Source: Sinorhizobium glycinis (GTDB taxonomy: Bacteria; Pseudomonadota; Alphaproteobacteria; Rhizobiales; Rhizobiaceae). Taken from it: a DNA stretch of 64,000 bases. Position 1 is the stretch's first letter. Each line of letters opens with the position of its first letter. The notes under the pieces are model-generated. The model was given only the letters and a program-made list of their open reading frames with translations. It was not told the DNA's origin and did no database searches. Location: the NCBI RefSeq assembly GCF_001651865.1, contig NZ_LPUX01000053.1, positions 930,001 to 994,000 on the forward strand. Reading direction: 5' to 3'. The position numbers were made by a program, and so were the translations under genes. This document shows, piece after piece, positions 52,441 through 60,093 of the stretch.

Positions 52441-54654
52441 ATGTCTTACACGAACTTCAAGATCGAAACCGACGCAGACGGCATCGCGCTCGTCACCTGG
52501 GACATGCCGGAGAAGTCGATGAACGTCTTCACCGAGGAGGTGATGGACGAACTGGATGCGATCGTCGACCAGACGACCGCCGATGCCGCCGTCAATGGCG
52601 TCGTCTTCACCTCCGGAAAATCCTCCTTCTCCGGCGGCGCAGATCTCTCGATGATCAAGTCGATGTTCACGCTGCATGCCGAGGAGAAGAAGAACGATCC
52701 GGCCAATGCCGCGCAAAAGCTCTTCAACCTCGTCGGGCGCATGACCGGGCTCTTCCGCAAGCTCGAAACCTCGGGCAAGCCTTGGGTCTCGGCGATCAAC
52801 GGCACCTGCATGGGCGGCGCCTTCGAGCTGTCGCTCGCCTGCCACGGCCGCGTCGCCGCCAATTCGAAATCGGTGAAGATCGCCCTCCCCGAGGTCAAGG
52901 TCGGCATCTTCCCGGGCGCCGGCGGCACGCAGCGCGTGCCGCGGCTCACCAACACGCAGGACGCGCTGCAGATGATGACAACCGGCTCGTCGCTGACGGC
53001 GGCGCGTGCGAAGGCCATGGGCCTCGTACATGAGGTGGTCGATCCGGAGAAGCTGGTCGAGGCAGCCAAGGCGATGATCAAGAATGGTTTGAAGCCGGTG
53101 CAGCCCTGGGACGAGAAGGGCTTCAAGCTTCCGGGCGGCGGCGTCTGGACGCCCGCCTCCGCACAGCTCTGGCCGGCGGCTTCCGCCATTTTGCGCCGCG
53201 AGACCTACGGCAATTATCCGGGCGCGATCGCCATCCTGAAATGCGTCTATGAGGGCCTGCAGGTGCCGTTCGATACGGGCTTGAAGATCGAGCAGCGCTA
53301 TTTCACCGAGATCCTGCAGACGACCGAAGCTTTCTCGATGGTCCGCTCGCTGTTCGTCTCGATGCAGGAGCTCGGCAAGGGTGCCCGTCGGCCGGCCGGC
53401 GTGCCGAAATCCGAATTCAGGAAGGTGGGCGTCGTCGGCGCCGGCTTCATGGGCGCCTCGATCGCCTATGTGACGGCTGCCGCCGGCATTCCGGTCACCC
53501 TCATCGACCGCGACATGGAGGCAGCCGAGAAGGGCAAGGCGCATTCGGAAGGGCTGGTCAAGGATTCCGTCAGCAAGGGCCGGCTGACGAAGGAAGAGGG
53601 CGAAGCGCTGCTCGCCCGAATCACGCCGTCGGCCGACTATGGCGACCTCAAGGACGCCGGCCTCGTCGTCGAGGCGGTGTTCGAGGACCGGCAGGTCAAG
53701 AAGGACGTGATCGAGAAGGTGGAAGCGGTCATCGCCCCGGACGCCATCTTCGCCTCCAACACCTCGACGCTGCCGATCACCGGCCTTGCCGGGAATTCGA
53801 AGCGGCCGGAGCAGTTCATCGGCGTCCATTTCTTCTCGCCGGTCGAGAAGATGATGCTGACGGAAGTGATCCTCGGCAAGGAGACCGGCGACAAGGCACT
53901 CGCCACGGCGCTCGACTATGTCGCGGCGATCAAGAAGACGCCGATCGTCGTCAACGACACTCGCGGCTTCTACGTCAACCGCTGCGTCTTCCGCTACATC
54001 CACGAAGCCTACGACATGCTGATCGAGGGCGTGCCGCCGGCAATGATCGAGAATGCCGCCAAGATGGCCGGCATGCCGGTCGGGCCGCTGTCGCTGAACG
54101 ACGAGGTGGCGATCGACCTCAGCCAGAAGATCCTCAAGGCGACGGTCGCCGACCTCGGCGAGAAGGCCGTCGATCCGCGCCACATGGAACTCGTCAACAA
54201 GATGGTCGACGAACTTGACCGGCGCGGCCGCAAGAACGGCAAGGGCTTCTACGAGTACCCGGCGAAGCCGGCCAAGAAATATATCTGGCCGGGCCTCAAG
54301 GAGCTCTATCCGCAGAAGGCGGCCGACAAGGTCGATGTCGAGGTGCTGAAGCAGCGCTTCCTGGTGACGATCGCGCTCGAAGCGGCCCGGACGATCGAGG
54401 AAGGCATCGTCACCGATCCGCGCGAGGCGGATGTAGGCTCGATCCTCGGCTTCGGCTTCGCGCCCTATACCGGCGGCACGCTCTCCTATATCGACGGCAT
54501 GGGCGCCAAAGCCTTCGTCGAACTCTGCGAAAAGCTCGCCGAAGAGCATGGCGACCACTTCAAGCCGACGCCGCTCTTGAAAGAGATGGCCGAAAAGGGA
54601 GAGACCTTCTACGGACGCTTCGATCCTTACGGCCAGGCGCAGAAGGCGGCTTAA
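52441..54654 (+). CDS. fadB: FadB: enoyl-CoA hydratase / 3-hydroxyacyl-CoA dehydrogenase
   Basis: 737 residues. The N-terminal hydratase/isomerase domain has [37 protein letters not shown] and [15 protein letters not shown]. The dehydrogenase half starts about residue 325 with [18 protein letters not shown]. It contains [14 protein letters not shown] and the catalytic histidine in [11 protein letters not shown], and ends with the duplicated C-terminal domain. It performs the middle two steps of beta-oxidation. GGGAGAGAAT precedes the ATG. A strong terminator follows 31 bases after the stop. Confidence 0.95.
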   Translation: MSYTNFKIETDADGIALVTWDMPEKSMNVFTEEVMDELDAIVDQTTADAAVNGVVFTSGKSSFSGGADLSMIKSMFTLHAEEKKNDPANAAQKLFNLVGRMTGLFRKLETSGKPWVSAINGTCMGGAFELSLACHGRVAANSKSVKIALPEVKVGIFPGAGGTQRVPRLTNTQDALQMMTTGSSLTAARAKAMGLVHEVVDPEKLVEAAKAMIKNGLKPVQPWDEKGFKLPGGGVWTPASAQLWPAASAILRRETYGNYPGAIAILKCVYEGLQVPFDTGLKIEQRYFTEILQTTEAFSMVRSLFVSMQELGKGARRPAGVPKSEFRKVGVVGAGFMGASIAYVTAAAGIPVTLIDRDMEAAEKGKAHSEGLVKDSVSKGRLTKEEGEALLARITPSADYGDLKDAGLVVEAVFEDRQVKKDVIEKVEAVIAPDAIFASNTSTLPITGLAGNSKRPEQFIGVHFFSPVEKMMLTEVILGKETGDKALATALDYVAAIKKTPIVVNDTRGFYVNRCVFRYIHEAYDMLIEGVPPAMIENAAKMAGMPVGPLSLNDEVAIDLSQKILKATVADLGEKAVDPRHMELVNKMVDELDRRGRKNGKGFYEYPAKPAKKYIWPGLKELYPQKAADKVDVEVLKQRFLVTIALEAARTIEEGIVTDPREADVGSILGFGFAPYTGGTLSYIDGMGAKAFVELCEKLAEEHGDHFKPTPLLKEMAEKGETFYGRFDPYGQAQKAA

Positions 54655-54685
54655 GCCGCCCGCCCTGGCCGGCGAGATATTCGAG

Positions 54686-54713
54686 GGCCGCGCCGACGGG
54701 TGCGGCCTTTTTT
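54686..54713 (+). terminator. Intrinsic terminator of the fad operon
   Basis: GGCCGC (54686-54691) pairs with GCGGCC (54702-54707), followed by six T (54708-54713). It closes the acyl-CoA dehydrogenase-thiolase-fadB unit. Confidence 0.88.
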
Positions 54714-54886
54714 GCGTCGCAGGTCGGTTATCGCGATGCTTGCCTTGTTTTTGGCGTTCAGTGCAGACGCTATTTGCACGCTTCACGGAAGGCTGGGCAC
54801 GTTTCCTTCTCGGCGGCGCGGTCCGGCGGCCGCGCCCCGAACCTGCCCCGTCAAGAACTGATTTTGCTTTGAAAGCAGTTGCGCTG

Positions 54887-54905
54887 TATTGCCACTGCCG
54901 CAATA
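54887..54905. promoter_or_regulatory. Candidate operator upstream of the HxlR gene
   Basis: TATTGC (54887-54892) and GCAATA (54900-54905), 7-base spacer, 32 bases before the HxlR start. HxlR-type regulators often control their own genes from short inverted repeats, so this is a plausible autoregulatory site; no experimental basis. Confidence 0.35.
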
Positions 54906-54937
54906 ATGCAAGCAGTTTTAAAGGATGGAAAGCGCAT

Positions 54938-55492
54938 ATGCCATCCGCCCTCGGAACAGAGACCAGAATGACTGACGATCACCGCTCGGCTTGCCCGATC
55001 AATCTCTCGCTCGAAGTCTTCGGCGACAAATGGAGTCTGCTGATCATCCGCGACATGATCTTCGGCGGCAAACGCCACTTCCGCGAGCTCTTGCGGTCAC
55101 AGGAGGGCATTTCTTCCAACATCCTCGCCGACCGGCTGAAGACGCTGCTCGAAATCGGCATGCTGACGAAACGCGACGATCCGAGCCACAAGCAGAAGGC
55201 GATCTACAGCCTCACCGAGATGGCGATCGCGCTGGTGCCGATCATGGCGCATCTTGGCGCCTGGGGCCGACGCTATCTGCCGGTCAGCGAGGAACTGAGC
55301 ATCCGCGCCCAGCTCATGGAGGAGGGCGGCCCGGTACTTTGGGAACGCTTCATGAACGAGCTCAGGGCCGAACATCTCGGCGTGTCTCGTGAATCGGACG
55401 GCCCATCCGTGCGCCAGACGCTGCAGGCGGCCTATGAGGAGGTCATAGCCCGCAAGGCCAAGGAACGGGAACCCGCCAACGCCGGTTCATGA
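54938..55492 (+). CDS. HxlR/MarR-like winged-helix regulator
   Basis: 184 residues. The HxlR core is CPINLSLEVFGDKWSLLIIRDM followed by GGKRHFRELLRSQEGISSNILADRLKTL and IYSLTEMAIAL. The key N-terminal cysteine of HxlR proteins is present (SACPINL) and may sense redox or electrophiles. The ATG at 54938 follows GGAAAGC; a second at 54968 would drop ten residues. It lies past the fad-operon terminator, so it has its own promoter. Its target is unknown. Confidence 0.88.
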   Translation: MPSALGTETRMTDDHRSACPINLSLEVFGDKWSLLIIRDMIFGGKRHFRELLRSQEGISSNILADRLKTLLEIGMLTKRDDPSHKQKAIYSLTEMAIALVPIMAHLGAWGRRYLPVSEELSIRAQLMEEGGPVLWERFMNELRAEHLGVSRESDGPSVRQTLQAAYEEVIARKAKEREPANAGS

Positions 55493-55649
55493 GCCCGTCG
55501 TGGGCGTCACTTCGCAAGCACAGGACTATTTTCCTGCCTGTTCTTTACGGCGGTTTCTCGCCTCGTTAGGGTACAATGAGGCTGAAGCGGGCGTAGCCGG
55601 TGGTCGGTGTGCGGCGCCGCGTCGCCGCACTGTGGCAGGGTGGATCGAC

Positions 55650-56303
55650 ATGCTTTCACATGACAGCGTCTGGCGAGCGATCGATGCGCTGGCGGAGCGC
55701 CATCAGCTCTCGCCGTCCGGCCTCGCACGGCGCGCCGGTCTCGATCCGACCTCCTTCAACAAGTCGAAGCGCCAGTCCCCCGACGGTCGCGATCGATGGC
55801 CGTCGACGGAATCGATCTCGAAAATCCTCGAGGCGACCGGCGCGACGATCGACCAGTTCATGGCGCTCTTGCAAGCGGGCAGCGGAGCATCGTCCCGCTC
55901 CGGTCAGCCGGCTTCCGGCATTCCTCTCATCGGTTTCGCGCAGGCCGGCGCAGGCGGCTTCTTCGACGACGGCGGCTTTCCCGTCGGCCAAGGGTGGGAC
56001 GAGGTAGAGTTCCCCGTCGCGTCGCAGCGCAAGGCGAGCGTTTACGCCTTGGAGGTCCAGGGCGACAGCATGCTGCCGCTCTATCGCGACGGGGACGTGC
56101 TGATCGTCGATCCGGGAGCGCAGGTGCGCCGCGGCGACCGCGTCGTCCTCAAGAGCCGCGAGGGCGAGGTAATGGCGAAGATCCTGGCGCGGCAGACGCC
56201 GCGCGGCGTCGAGCTTCTGTCGCTCAATCCCGACCACCCGAACCGCAATTTCGAGATGAAAGACGTCGAATGGATCGCCCGAATCATCTGGGCCAGCCAA
56301 TAG
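55650..56303 (+). CDS. LexA-like S24 peptidase-domain repressor with N-terminal HTH
   Basis: 217 residues. An N-terminal XRE-type helix-turn-helix (LSPSGLARRAGLDPTSFNKS, STESISKILEATGATIDQF) is joined to a C-terminal S24 domain. The Ser-Lys dyad is visible as VQGDSMLPLY (S140) and GEVMAKIL (K177). A possible self-cleavage point is the AG pair in FAQAGAGGFF. Such proteins are cI/LexA-like repressors that can be inactivated by autoproteolysis. AGGGTGG precedes the ATG. It is the first gene of a three-gene unit (12 bases to the next). It is not the SOS LexA, which has a different N-terminal domain. Confidence 0.88.
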   Translation: MLSHDSVWRAIDALAERHQLSPSGLARRAGLDPTSFNKSKRQSPDGRDRWPSTESISKILEATGATIDQFMALLQAGSGASSRSGQPASGIPLIGFAQAGAGGFFDDGGFPVGQGWDEVEFPVASQRKASVYALEVQGDSMLPLYRDGDVLIVDPGAQVRRGDRVVLKSREGEVMAKILARQTPRGVELLSLNPDHPNRNFEMKDVEWIARIIWASQ

Positions 56304-56315
56304 GATAGCGTCAGG

Positions 56316-57173
56316 ATGCGGCCGCAGTTCATTTCCATCGCCGGCGGGCTCGCCGCCCTCACCATCTACACCGGCATCCTGCTCGGCGGGGCCGCTACGA
56401 TCCGCGGCCGCGAAAGCGCCGCCACGCCTGATTTCGTTCTCGAGACGCCGGACGCCATAATCGAAGAACCGGCTGAAGCACCAGTTGCAGCCGAGGAACT
56501 TCCGGCCGAGCCGACCCCGTCGCCCGCCGAAGCGGAGGCTGCCGCCAAGACCTCCAGGGTGCCGGTGCGGCCGGTCGACCCATCTCTCTTCGCCATCCCG
56601 GAAGAGGGCGTTGCCAAACCACTTGAAAGGATTGCGCCACGGCCGCCTCTTTCCGCCCCGGAAGAGAAGAAGGCATCCCCCATTGTCCTGCAACGACCCG
56701 TCGCGCTTGCAGCGGGGCTCGTCCAGAACGGCGGCACGACGCTGCAGATCAAGGACATAGAGCCGGAAAACGCGGAAAAGGTCTGCGAGGGAACCGGCAA
56801 GAGCTGGCCCTGCGGCATGGTCGCGCGCACGGCGTTCCGCAATTTCCTGAGGGGGCGTGCGCTCGTCTGCGACCAGGTCGACGAGAGGACCGAAGGCTCC
56901 GCCGCCGCAAGCTGCACCGTCGGCAAAATCAACGTCGCCGAATGGCTGGTCACGAACGGCTGGGCGATACCGCTCCCAGGCACTGCCCTCGAAGCGAAGG
57001 CGGAGGCTGCCCGCAACGCCAAGCGCGGTTTCTACGGCAGCGACCCGCGTGATCTGAGCCGGAGGCGGCTGGTGATCGAGCCCACCGGCGGCGCGGACTT
57101 CGGCGAGACCGTGCCGGACTTGCAAGCCCCGGCGGGAATCCCTAACTGGGCGCCATCGATTGCAGGAGAGTAG
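56316..57173 (+). CDS. Exported SNase-fold protein, probably not a nuclease
   Basis: 285 residues. One N-terminal membrane segment (LAALTIYTGILLGGAATI) is followed by an ~85-residue Pro/Ala/Glu-rich linker and then a C-terminal thermonuclease-like fold. That fold spans TLQIKDIEPENAEKVC, MVARTAFRNFLRGRALVC, INVAEWLVTNGWAIP and AEAARNAKRGFYG. The family layout is kept, but the catalytic arginines and calcium aspartates of staphylococcal nuclease are not (K for R at the first site, no DxYGR motif). Four cysteines replace them, likely forming disulfides. Probably a periplasmic binding or scaffold protein. Confidence 0.75.
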   Translation: MRPQFISIAGGLAALTIYTGILLGGAATIRGRESAATPDFVLETPDAIIEEPAEAPVAAEELPAEPTPSPAEAEAAAKTSRVPVRPVDPSLFAIPEEGVAKPLERIAPRPPLSAPEEKKASPIVLQRPVALAAGLVQNGGTTLQIKDIEPENAEKVCEGTGKSWPCGMVARTAFRNFLRGRALVCDQVDERTEGSAAASCTVGKINVAEWLVTNGWAIPLPGTALEAKAEAARNAKRGFYGSDPRDLSRRRLVIEPTGGADFGETVPDLQAPAGIPNWAPSIAGE

Positions 57174-57584
57174 ATGTCCGCGAGCCTCAGCCAGCACGAA
57201 GCCCTTGTCTATGTCATGGTCATGATGTCGGCCGTCGACAGGATCATGAGCGATGACGAATTCGCACGGATCGGCGGGCTCGTCCGTTTCCTGCCGGCCT
57301 TCGACGGTTTCGACGAGGATCGGCTGATCCATATCGGCCGCGAGTGCGCGGCCCAGCTTGCCGCTCCGGAGGGGCTCGACGTCACGCTCGAAATGGTCCG
57401 CGAATCGCTGCCGCAGCGGCACTACGAAACAGCCTATGCGCTTGCCGTCGAGATCGCCGCTGCCGACCAGCGCATCCGCACCGAGGAAATCCGGCTGTTG
57501 CAGCTGTTGCGCGACCGTCTCGCCCTCGACAAGCTCACCTGCGCGGCGATCGAGCGCGGCGCCCTCGCCCGCTTTCGCAGGTAG
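57174..57584 (+). CDS. TerB-like protein
   Basis: 136 residues, all-helical. ALVYVMVMMSAVDRIMSDDEFARIGGLV and ALAVEIAAADQRIRTEEIRLLQLLRDRL are the two helix pairs of the TerB family, each with acidic residues that can hold a metal. The ATG follows the previous stop with no gap (TAGATG), and AGGAG lies before it. TerB proteins are cytoplasmic and associated with tellurite or envelope stress systems; the role here is unknown. Other ter genes are absent. Confidence 0.85.
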   Translation: MSASLSQHEALVYVMVMMSAVDRIMSDDEFARIGGLVRFLPAFDGFDEDRLIHIGRECAAQLAAPEGLDVTLEMVRESLPQRHYETAYALAVEIAAADQRIRTEEIRLLQLLRDRLALDKLTCAAIERGALARFRR

Positions 57585-57609
57585 CATTCGCGGCGCCGGG
57601 ATTTTCCGT

Positions 57610-58467
57610 TCAATAGATGCCGTTCGGGAAATAGCGCAGGTAGATTTCCTCGAGCCTGCCGCTGCGCGAGAGCGCCAGGAGCGCATGGTCGATTGCCTGG
57701 GTCAGGGCGGGCTCGCTCGTGCGGTTCATGATCGTCAGGCCCTCGCCCAGGAAGCGCTCCGAGAAATAGGCGCCATCCATCAGGGCGCAGCATCCCGCGG
57801 CAATGCTTCCGGAGACCCAGAAGGAGAGCTGCATGCCATCGGAGAAGGCAGCCGTCACGGCGCCCTCCCGCAGGGCGTTCAGCAAGGCATTGCGGTCGGG
57901 ATAGGCCTTGGCTTCGAGCTTCGGAAAGAAGGCTTTCAGCATCGCCTCGTGGGTCGTGCCGGCAACGGCCCCAATTGGTCTGCCGATAAGATCGGCTGGC
58001 CTCTGAGCGTCCCCGCCTGCCTTCCTGTTGAGCGCGAAACGCGCCGGCAATTGCATGAAGGGTCTGGAGAAGGCGAAACGTCGCCTCAGTTCCGGCGTCA
58101 CGGCGATGCCGGCGACGATCGCCTCGCCCTGGCCCTGTTCGAGGGCGGGCATCAGCTCGGGATAGGTCACCGCCTGGATCTGGCATTTCGCTTCGATCTC
58201 CAGCTCACGGCAGATTTCCCGGGCGAGGTCGACATGGAAACCCGAAAGCTTGCCCGACTGGTCAATGAAATTGAAAGGCGGGAAATCGACCGTGGTGAGG
58301 AAACGCAGCCGCGCCAGCGCGGTCAGATCGGGCTTGGCGATGCGCTCGCGGGCATCGAACAGCAAAGGCAGGTCCTTCGGCGCGGCGTTCGCCCCGGACA
58401 CAAGAAGCAACCCCGAGACCGCAAGCATGCCGAGAAGACGGTGAAAGAAAGCGCGCGTCATTGCCAT
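57610..58467 (-). CDS. Orphan periplasmic solute-binding protein (SBP family 3)
   Basis: 285 residues. A signal peptide (RLLGMLAVSGLLLVSGANA) is followed by FLTTVDFPPFNFIDQSGKLSGFHVDLARE, a family 3 amino-acid-binding start. IVAGIAVTPELRRRFAFSRPF and LGEGLTIMNRTSEPAL complete the two lobes. A ~30-residue segment before the first strand is unusual. No ABC permease or ATPase gene is adjacent, so it either feeds a distant transporter or acts in sensing. It is convergent with the terB-like gene. Confidence 0.85.
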   Translation of the reverse strand: MAMTRAFFHRLLGMLAVSGLLLVSGANAAPKDLPLLFDARERIAKPDLTALARLRFLTTVDFPPFNFIDQSGKLSGFHVDLAREICRELEIEAKCQIQAVTYPELMPALEQGQGEAIVAGIAVTPELRRRFAFSRPFMQLPARFALNRKAGGDAQRPADLIGRPIGAVAGTTHEAMLKAFFPKLEAKAYPDRNALLNALREGAVTAAFSDGMQLSFWVSGSIAAGCCALMDGAYFSERFLGEGLTIMNRTSEPALTQAIDHALLALSRSGRLEEIYLRYFPNGIY

Positions 58468-58484
58468 CCGATTCGTGAGCCTAC

Positions 58485-58585
58485 TGCATGTTTCTTTAAA
58501 TCGTGCCGATTTAAGGATGAAACATGCAGCAAATCAAAGTGCTACAGCAATCTTCGTGCGCCTGAAAAGACGCACGGCGCTTTAG
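58485..58585. repeat. Palindromic repeat, copy 2 (first copy at 27524)
   Basis: TGCATGTTTCTTTAAATCG faces CGATTTAAGGATGAAACATGCA, then CAAATCAAAGTGCTACAGC and a second hairpin (GTGCGCC...GGCGC). It shares its ordered core with 27524-27590 and extends further. It lies between the binding-protein gene and tRNA-Gly. Confidence 0.7.
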
Positions 58586-58674
58586 CGGGGTGTTGCGGCG
58601 CTGGCCATTGACGGATCTTCGACATGAGGGCGCACGGCACAAGCTGTCGACCGTCTGTTGGAGCGGAAGAGAGA

Positions 58675-58749
58675 TGGAGCGGGTGATCGGGATCGAACCG
58701 ACGACATCAAGCTTGGGAAGCTGGCGTTCTACCACTGAACTACACCCGC
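58675..58749 (-). tRNA. tRNA-Gly (anticodon CCC)
   Basis: On the - strand: acceptor arms GCGGGTG / CACCCGC, D-arm GTTC-AGTGGTA-GAAC, anticodon loop TTCCCAA (anticodon CCC), T-arm GTCGG-TTCGATC-CCGAT, discriminator T and an encoded CCA (58675-58677). All stems pair except a C-U mismatch at 28-42 of the anticodon stem. It reads GGG codons. Confidence 0.95.
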
Positions 58750-58799
58750 GTCAGAAGCGGAAATTTCCCCAACAGCTGCGATCTGTCAAGCTCTCATGC

Positions 58800-59897
58800 T
58801 CACTCGGCACGAAAATGCTTCGAAAGCTTGAGCCCCTGCGCCTGATAGTTCGAGCCGAGATCGATGCCGTAGAGGCCCTCCGGTCGTTCCAACATGTGCT
58901 CATAGATCAGGCGGCCGACGATCTGCCCGTGTTCCAGGATGAAGGGCACTTCGTGGCTGCGAACCTCGAGCACCGCACGGCTGCCGCTGCCGCCGGCCGA
59001 GGCGTGGCCGAAGCCCGGATCGAAGAAGCCCGCATAGTGGACGCGGAACTCGCCGACCAGCGGGTCGAAGGGCGTCATCTCGGCGGCATAGAGCGGCGGC
59101 ACATGCACCGCCTCGCGCGAGACGAGGATATAGAACTCGTCGGGATCGAGGATCAGGTCGTCGCGACCGCGGCTATAGAGCGGTTCCCAGAAATCGAAGA
59201 CCGCGTGCTCGGCCTTCTTGTCGACATCGACCACCGATGTGTGGTGCTTGCCGCGATAGCCGATCAGGCCGTCAGGCCCGGTGCCCTTGAGATCGATCGA
59301 CAGCGCAATGCCGCCGCCGGTGATATTGGGCCGCTCGCTGGCGACGAGCACGTCGCTTTCGTGCAGCGCCAGCAATTCCTGCTCGGAGAGAACGGAATGG
59401 CCGACGCGGAAGCGGATCTGCGAGAGACGCGAGCCGCGGCGGACAACGATCGGAAAGGTCCGAGGGCTGATCTCGAGATAGAGCGGCCCGCTATAGCCGG
59501 CCGGGATCTTGTCGAACTCCTGGGCCCTATCGGTGATGACGCGCGTGAAGATATCGAGGCGTCCTGTCGAGCTCTTCGGATTGGCGGAGGCGGACATGCT
59601 CTCCGGCAGAGAAAGGCTCTCCATCAGCGGCACGATATAGACGCAACCGGTCTCCAGGACTGCGCCTTCGCTCAGATCGATCACGTGCAGCTTCAGACGA
59701 TCGAGCTTGTCGGCGACGAGATGGGCCTGTCCCGGCATGAAGCTCGCCCGGACGCGAAACGCCTTGGATCCGAGGCGAAGATCGAGGCTGGCCGGCTGGA
59801 TCTGGTCACTATCCAGCGCCTTCTCGCTCTTCAGACGTCCCGAGGCATACAGCGCGGCAATCGCGCGGTCGGCCAAAATCCCTGTTTCGCGGGGCAT
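58800..59897 (-). CDS. dcd: Long-form dCTP deaminase-like protein
   Basis: 365 residues, about twice classic Dcd because the fold is duplicated. The N-terminal half has IQPASLDLRLGSKAFRVRA and ASANPKSSTGRLDIFTRVI. The second half has IYEHMLERPEGLYG and the core YAGFFDPGFGHASAGGSGSR. It is annotated in rhizobia as 2'-deoxycytidine 5'-triphosphate deaminase, giving dUTP for thymidylate synthesis. The ATG at 59897 has GAGGATCG upstream. Its 5' region is shared with the divergent metZ promoter. Confidence 0.88.
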   Translation of the reverse strand: MPRETGILADRAIAALYASGRLKSEKALDSDQIQPASLDLRLGSKAFRVRASFMPGQAHLVADKLDRLKLHVIDLSEGAVLETGCVYIVPLMESLSLPESMSASANPKSSTGRLDIFTRVITDRAQEFDKIPAGYSGPLYLEISPRTFPIVVRRGSRLSQIRFRVGHSVLSEQELLALHESDVLVASERPNITGGGIALSIDLKGTGPDGLIGYRGKHHTSVVDVDKKAEHAVFDFWEPLYSRGRDDLILDPDEFYILVSREAVHVPPLYAAEMTPFDPLVGEFRVHYAGFFDPGFGHASAGGSGSRAVLEVRSHEVPFILEHGQIVGRLIYEHMLERPEGLYGIDLGSNYQAQGLKLSKHFRAE

Positions 59898-59942
59898 TGC
59901 GATCCTCATTCTCAGTTGCCAGACAAAACCAAACTCCGGGAA

Positions 59943-59971
59943 TTGACGCAAGCGCGGCCAGGCAGTATTGG
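59943..59971 (+). promoter_or_regulatory. Sigma-70-type promoter for metZ
   Basis: TTGACG (59943-59948), 17-base spacer, TATTGG (59966-59971). It places the transcript start about 59978, exactly at the riboswitch. The -35 lies within 50 bases of the divergent dcd start. Confidence 0.6.
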
Positions 59972-59977
59972 AGCTTT

Positions 59978-60040
59978 ATCCCGTGGTGATTTGGCCGGTC
60001 GGCTTGCAGCCACGTTAAACAAGTAGCTAAAAAGGCCGGG
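59978..60040 (+). promoter_or_regulatory. SAM-II riboswitch
   Basis: The aptamer shows the SAM-II consensus of rhizobial met genes: CCCGTGGTGATTTGGCCGG, GGCTTGCAGCCACG and TTAAACAAGTAGCTAAA in that order. Helix P1 is CGTGG (59982-59986) with CCACG (60010-60014). The conserved A-rich strand downstream folds back as the pseudoknot. It binds S-adenosylmethionine and reduces metZ expression. A terminator hairpin follows it. Confidence 0.93.
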
Positions 60041-60044
60041 TGTC

Positions 60045-60073
60045 AAACCGGTCGTTTCGCGGCCGGTTTTTTT
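60045..60073 (+). terminator. Riboswitch-linked terminator ahead of metZ
   Basis: AAACCGG (60045-60051) pairs with CCGGTTT (60063-60069), followed by a T-run to 60073. It sits between the SAM-II aptamer and the metZ start, so it is likely the expression platform that stops transcription when SAM is bound. Confidence 0.8.
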
Positions 60074-60093
60074 GTTTTGAAGGTAATCGTCGC

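Noticed and set aside
50896-54903. A 1335-codon open frame on the - strand opposite the fad operon
   Set aside because: Same codon-bias artefact; all three + strand genes have intact catalytic motifs, and the antisense product has no family signature.
60040-60093. Upstream extension of metZ
   Set aside because: Would be translated through the SAM-II riboswitch terminator; conserved MetZ sequence begins at 60094.
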